From Treponema sp. (GTDB taxonomy: Bacteria; Spirochaetota; Spirochaetia; Treponematales; Treponemataceae), in the NCBI GenBank assembly GCA_016293915.1, contig JAEDCY010000001.1:62001-126000 (forward strand): a DNA stretch of 64,000 nucleotides, given 5' to 3'. Both the position numbers and the translations under genes were made by a program. Below the pieces are notes generated by a model. That model was given only the letters and a program-made list of their open reading frames with translations, had not been told where the DNA came from and made no database searches. Positions within the stretch are counted from its first letter, which is position 1; the number at the start of each line of letters is the position of its first letter. This document shows positions 62,000 to 64,000 of this stretch, in pieces.

Positions 62000-63163
62000 T
62001 CAGAAATTGAAATTCAGGTTGATGACAGTAAGATCAGAAGCTGAGAACTGATTTACCAGAGATTCAAATTTTACATTTACCTTTTTGCAGGCATCATCAA
62101 GATAAGAAAGATAATAAAGACCAAGGTCTGTTCCTTCCTGACCTTCCGGTAACTCGCGGTAGAAGTCAATAAGGGATTTTTTATTTGTATTTGAAGCCTT
62201 TGCAGACTCAATATTGTCTTTCATTTCCTGGAATTCATCATCTTTGTTATAAAGGGTAATTGAAAGGCGCCCCTGTTTACCAATAGAAGTTGAACCACCG
62301 CCAAGCTTCCATGAAAGGAATACAAGTTCATGTTTTCTCTGTAATTCCTGAACAATTTTTGCACGAACTTCAGGATCAAAAATCAATGAATCAATATCAT
62401 CAATTCCATGATACATTGTTTTGGCTTCTTTACGGATATTGGTGTTTTCGTTATTAAGAGCAAGCTCCATTACCATTACTGAAATATACTCAGCAACCTT
62501 TGACTTTTCCATATAAGAAGAAAGAAGATTTCTGATTGTAACGTACATTTCAGAAGCACCTTCGTTTTTGGCAAAAAGTGTAATAATGTACCAGTTCATA
62601 AGACCAAGACGGTTCATAAACTTTTCTGACATAAGAAGATAGATGTTCTTTTCCTCAGAAGAGTAATCATTATTAGTCATTATAGATTTCCAGATAGGAT
62701 CAAGAATCTGACGTCTTGTAGACTGGATTGTTGCTTCTTTGTTCTGAAGAATTGTACGAAGCTGGCGTTCAGACATATTTGTACGTTCATCAATCAGATG
62801 AGAAGGATTTGCACGGTTATGCTTGCGAACACATTCACATTGAATCAAAGCGGCATAAACATCTCGGTCAAACTGTTTGTAAAGTAAGGAATAAACAATA
62901 ACTTTGGATAAATCCATTACTTCCTGGCGGGAAGAAACGAATTCAGACATAGAAATTTCAATTTTTGAGATGTAATCAAGAAGAATCATACTCTGAATTG
63001 ACTGTGGAGAAAACTTATTCAAAGAGATTCCATATTCTTCTACATTGTCTGCGAGACGGAAACGCAAGAGTTTTTTATTATGACTTATAAAATTTGAAGC
63101 ACCATCTTCTGTAAGGACAACTTTTAACGGAAGCTCCAATATGAATTTCTTATCTGATCCCAT
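62000..63163 (-). CDS. Cytoplasmic protein of unknown function
   Basis: A 387-residue protein with no signal peptide or membrane helix. It is mostly helical, with Met/Asn-rich stretches such as SSYMEKSKVAEYISVMVMELALNNEN and IYLLMSEKFMNRLGLMNWYIITLF. A C-terminal beta-strand pattern (RLSITLYNKDDEF, LTVINLNFNF) ends it. I recognise no family, though the feel is of a treponeme-specific conserved protein. Confidence 0.68.
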   Translation of the reverse strand: MGSDKKFILELPLKVVLTEDGASNFISHNKKLLRFRLADNVEEYGISLNKFSPQSIQSMILLDYISKIEISMSEFVSSRQEVMDLSKVIVYSLLYKQFDRDVYAALIQCECVRKHNRANPSHLIDERTNMSERQLRTILQNKEATIQSTRRQILDPIWKSIMTNNDYSSEEKNIYLLMSEKFMNRLGLMNWYIITLFAKNEGASEMYVTIRNLLSSYMEKSKVAEYISVMVMELALNNENTNIRKEAKTMYHGIDDIDSLIFDPEVRAKIVQELQRKHELVFLSWKLGGGSTSIGKQGRLSITLYNKDDEFQEMKDNIESAKASNTNKKSLIDFYRELPEGQEGTDLGLYYLSYLDDACKKVNVKFESLVNQFSASDLTVINLNFNF

Positions 63164-63252
63164 ATTCCCTGCTACAAAACAACATTTTTATTTTTTACTA
63201 TTATACACGATAGGACTTGCATTGTAAACAATAAAAATTTAAACTGAAAGAG

Positions 63253-64000
63253 ATGAAACTTCGTATAAGAATTCTATGCCTTGCAGCTCTTCTCTCAGTC
63301 TTTTCTGCCTATGCAGAATCAAAAGTAGAAAAAAAAGGTACAGAATTATCTACATACGTCTTCACATTCCTCAAAAAAAATGGTTTTTCACCAGAAACTC
63401 AAAGTCTTGTAGCTTCAGGAGAAAACGCCTTTCCTTATAATAATATCGTCCATTTGAGTGAAAATCAGGAGTCCAGCGAAAATCTTCTTATTATTTTCTT
63501 TCAGGAAGATGTAGAAAACAACACTACTCTGATTAAAAACTGCATAAATAAGCTTAAAGAAAATCAGAATGACTATAACATTACACTTCTTTTTACCTAT
63601 GGAAACAAACAGGTTTTTGAAGGAACCGGCAGGATTACCGGAATACAGGTATTTATAGACTCCTTAAAGTCAAATTTGAGCTATACAGCTATTATTTTTG
63701 ATTTGAATTCTCAGGATTACAACATTGAAAGCAGTTCTCAAAAGCAAAGCTCCCCTTCCTGGCTTGTACAGGATGCTTATAATACTTTTCATGCTCTTGG
63801 AATAGACAAAAATCTTTCTACTTTGTATTTAAGTCAGCTTTCAAGCTATGATTTTATCAAAAGCAGTATTCTTTCTGACTTTTTTGAAAGTTCTATTCCG
63901 GCAATAAAAATAAATCTAAAAAAACAGGAAACAGATTCTGATATAAGCGAAAAAGTACTTTTCCATATGATTAATTCTTTTTCATCAGAAAAAAACAGAA
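63253..64000 (+). CDS. Secreted protein, C-terminus cut by window edge
   Basis: I translated from the ATG at 63253 to the end of the window; the frame is open over 249 codons. It begins MKLRIRILCLAALLSVFSAYA, a signal peptide with a cut after AYA. The mature part has SSENLLIIFFQEDVENNTTLI, YNITLLFTYGNKQVFEGTG and AIIFDLNSQDYNI, alternating strands and helices that resemble an amidohydrolase or alpha/beta fold. I do not recognise a family. It is divergent from the previous gene. Confidence 0.65.
   Translation, partial: MKLRIRILCLAALLSVFSAYAESKVEKKGTELSTYVFTFLKKNGFSPETQSLVASGENAFPYNNIVHLSENQESSENLLIIFFQEDVENNTTLIKNCINKLKENQNDYNITLLFTYGNKQVFEGTGRITGIQVFIDSLKSNLSYTAIIFDLNSQDYNIESSSQKQSSPSWLVQDAYNTFHALGIDKNLSTLYLSQLSSYDFIKSSILSDFFESSIPAIKINLKKQETDSDISEKVLFHMINSFSSEKNR

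Overview
The window looks like a piece of the chromosome of a Treponema-type spirochaete, probably a host-associated species. The evidence is the AT-rich base composition, the spirochaetal flagellar order flbD-motA-motB-fliL-fliM, many lipoproteins and proteins with signal peptides that I cannot place outside treponemes, a eukaryotic-type IleRS, and a flagellin-modification (Maf/DUF115) locus. I see no phage, plasmid, complete insertion sequence, CRISPR array, rRNA or tRNA.

Layout. 1-3131 is the minus-strand flagellar motor operon, with FliM cut by the window edge. 3316-8119 holds an orphan OmpR-type regulator, hemW, a signal peptidase I with an odd active site, smpB, a secreted protein and an FtsB/DivIC-like protein. 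8271-16162 is a plus-strand operon: a 924-residue acidic repeat protein, an unknown protein, two DUF115/Maf proteins and a membrane protein with a degenerate GGDEF-like domain. 16172-22063 (minus) carries a TPR lipoprotein, upp, another lipoprotein and ileS. 22195-26628 (plus) has a secreted protein and a tight operon GT8-PlsC-PlsC-GT8, probably for a glycolipid. 28007-32221 (plus) has thiI, a family-4 uracil-DNA glycosylase and priA. 32262-38999 (minus) has truA, a DUF2225 protein, acpS, cdaR, cdaA (cyclic di-AMP), folP and dxs. 39136-39225 is a 29-codon gene for a COX24/mS38-like ribosomal protein. 39312-48239 (minus) is an envelope cluster: two lipoproteins, a coiled-coil beta-barrel protein, a FecR-domain protein and a transmembrane class III nucleotide cyclase. 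48343-50821 has miaA, rpoZ and a serine hydrolase. 51069-53488 has a ribulokinase-like kinase and araD. 53751-57668 has recO, recJ and an M23 peptidase. 57771-63163 (minus) has ligA, trmB and lipoprotein or unknown genes, and a secreted protein starts at 63253 and runs off the window.

The genes are mostly housekeeping and envelope functions. The most unusual material is between them: at least four families of palindromic repeats. One (near 6.1, 27.7 and 53.5 kb) keeps two stems through paired base changes. One forms a compact cloverleaf (52676-52744). One has 13-base inverted ends flanked by TA (60431-60601). One (GTCATGCTGAA type) runs into coding sequence, giving a stop codon to one gene and the signal-peptide N-region to another. 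Protein-level oddities are an Arg where signal peptidase normally has its catalytic Lys, a dxs reading frame with no normal start codon, and FliM-like N-terminal motifs inside the large acidic protein.
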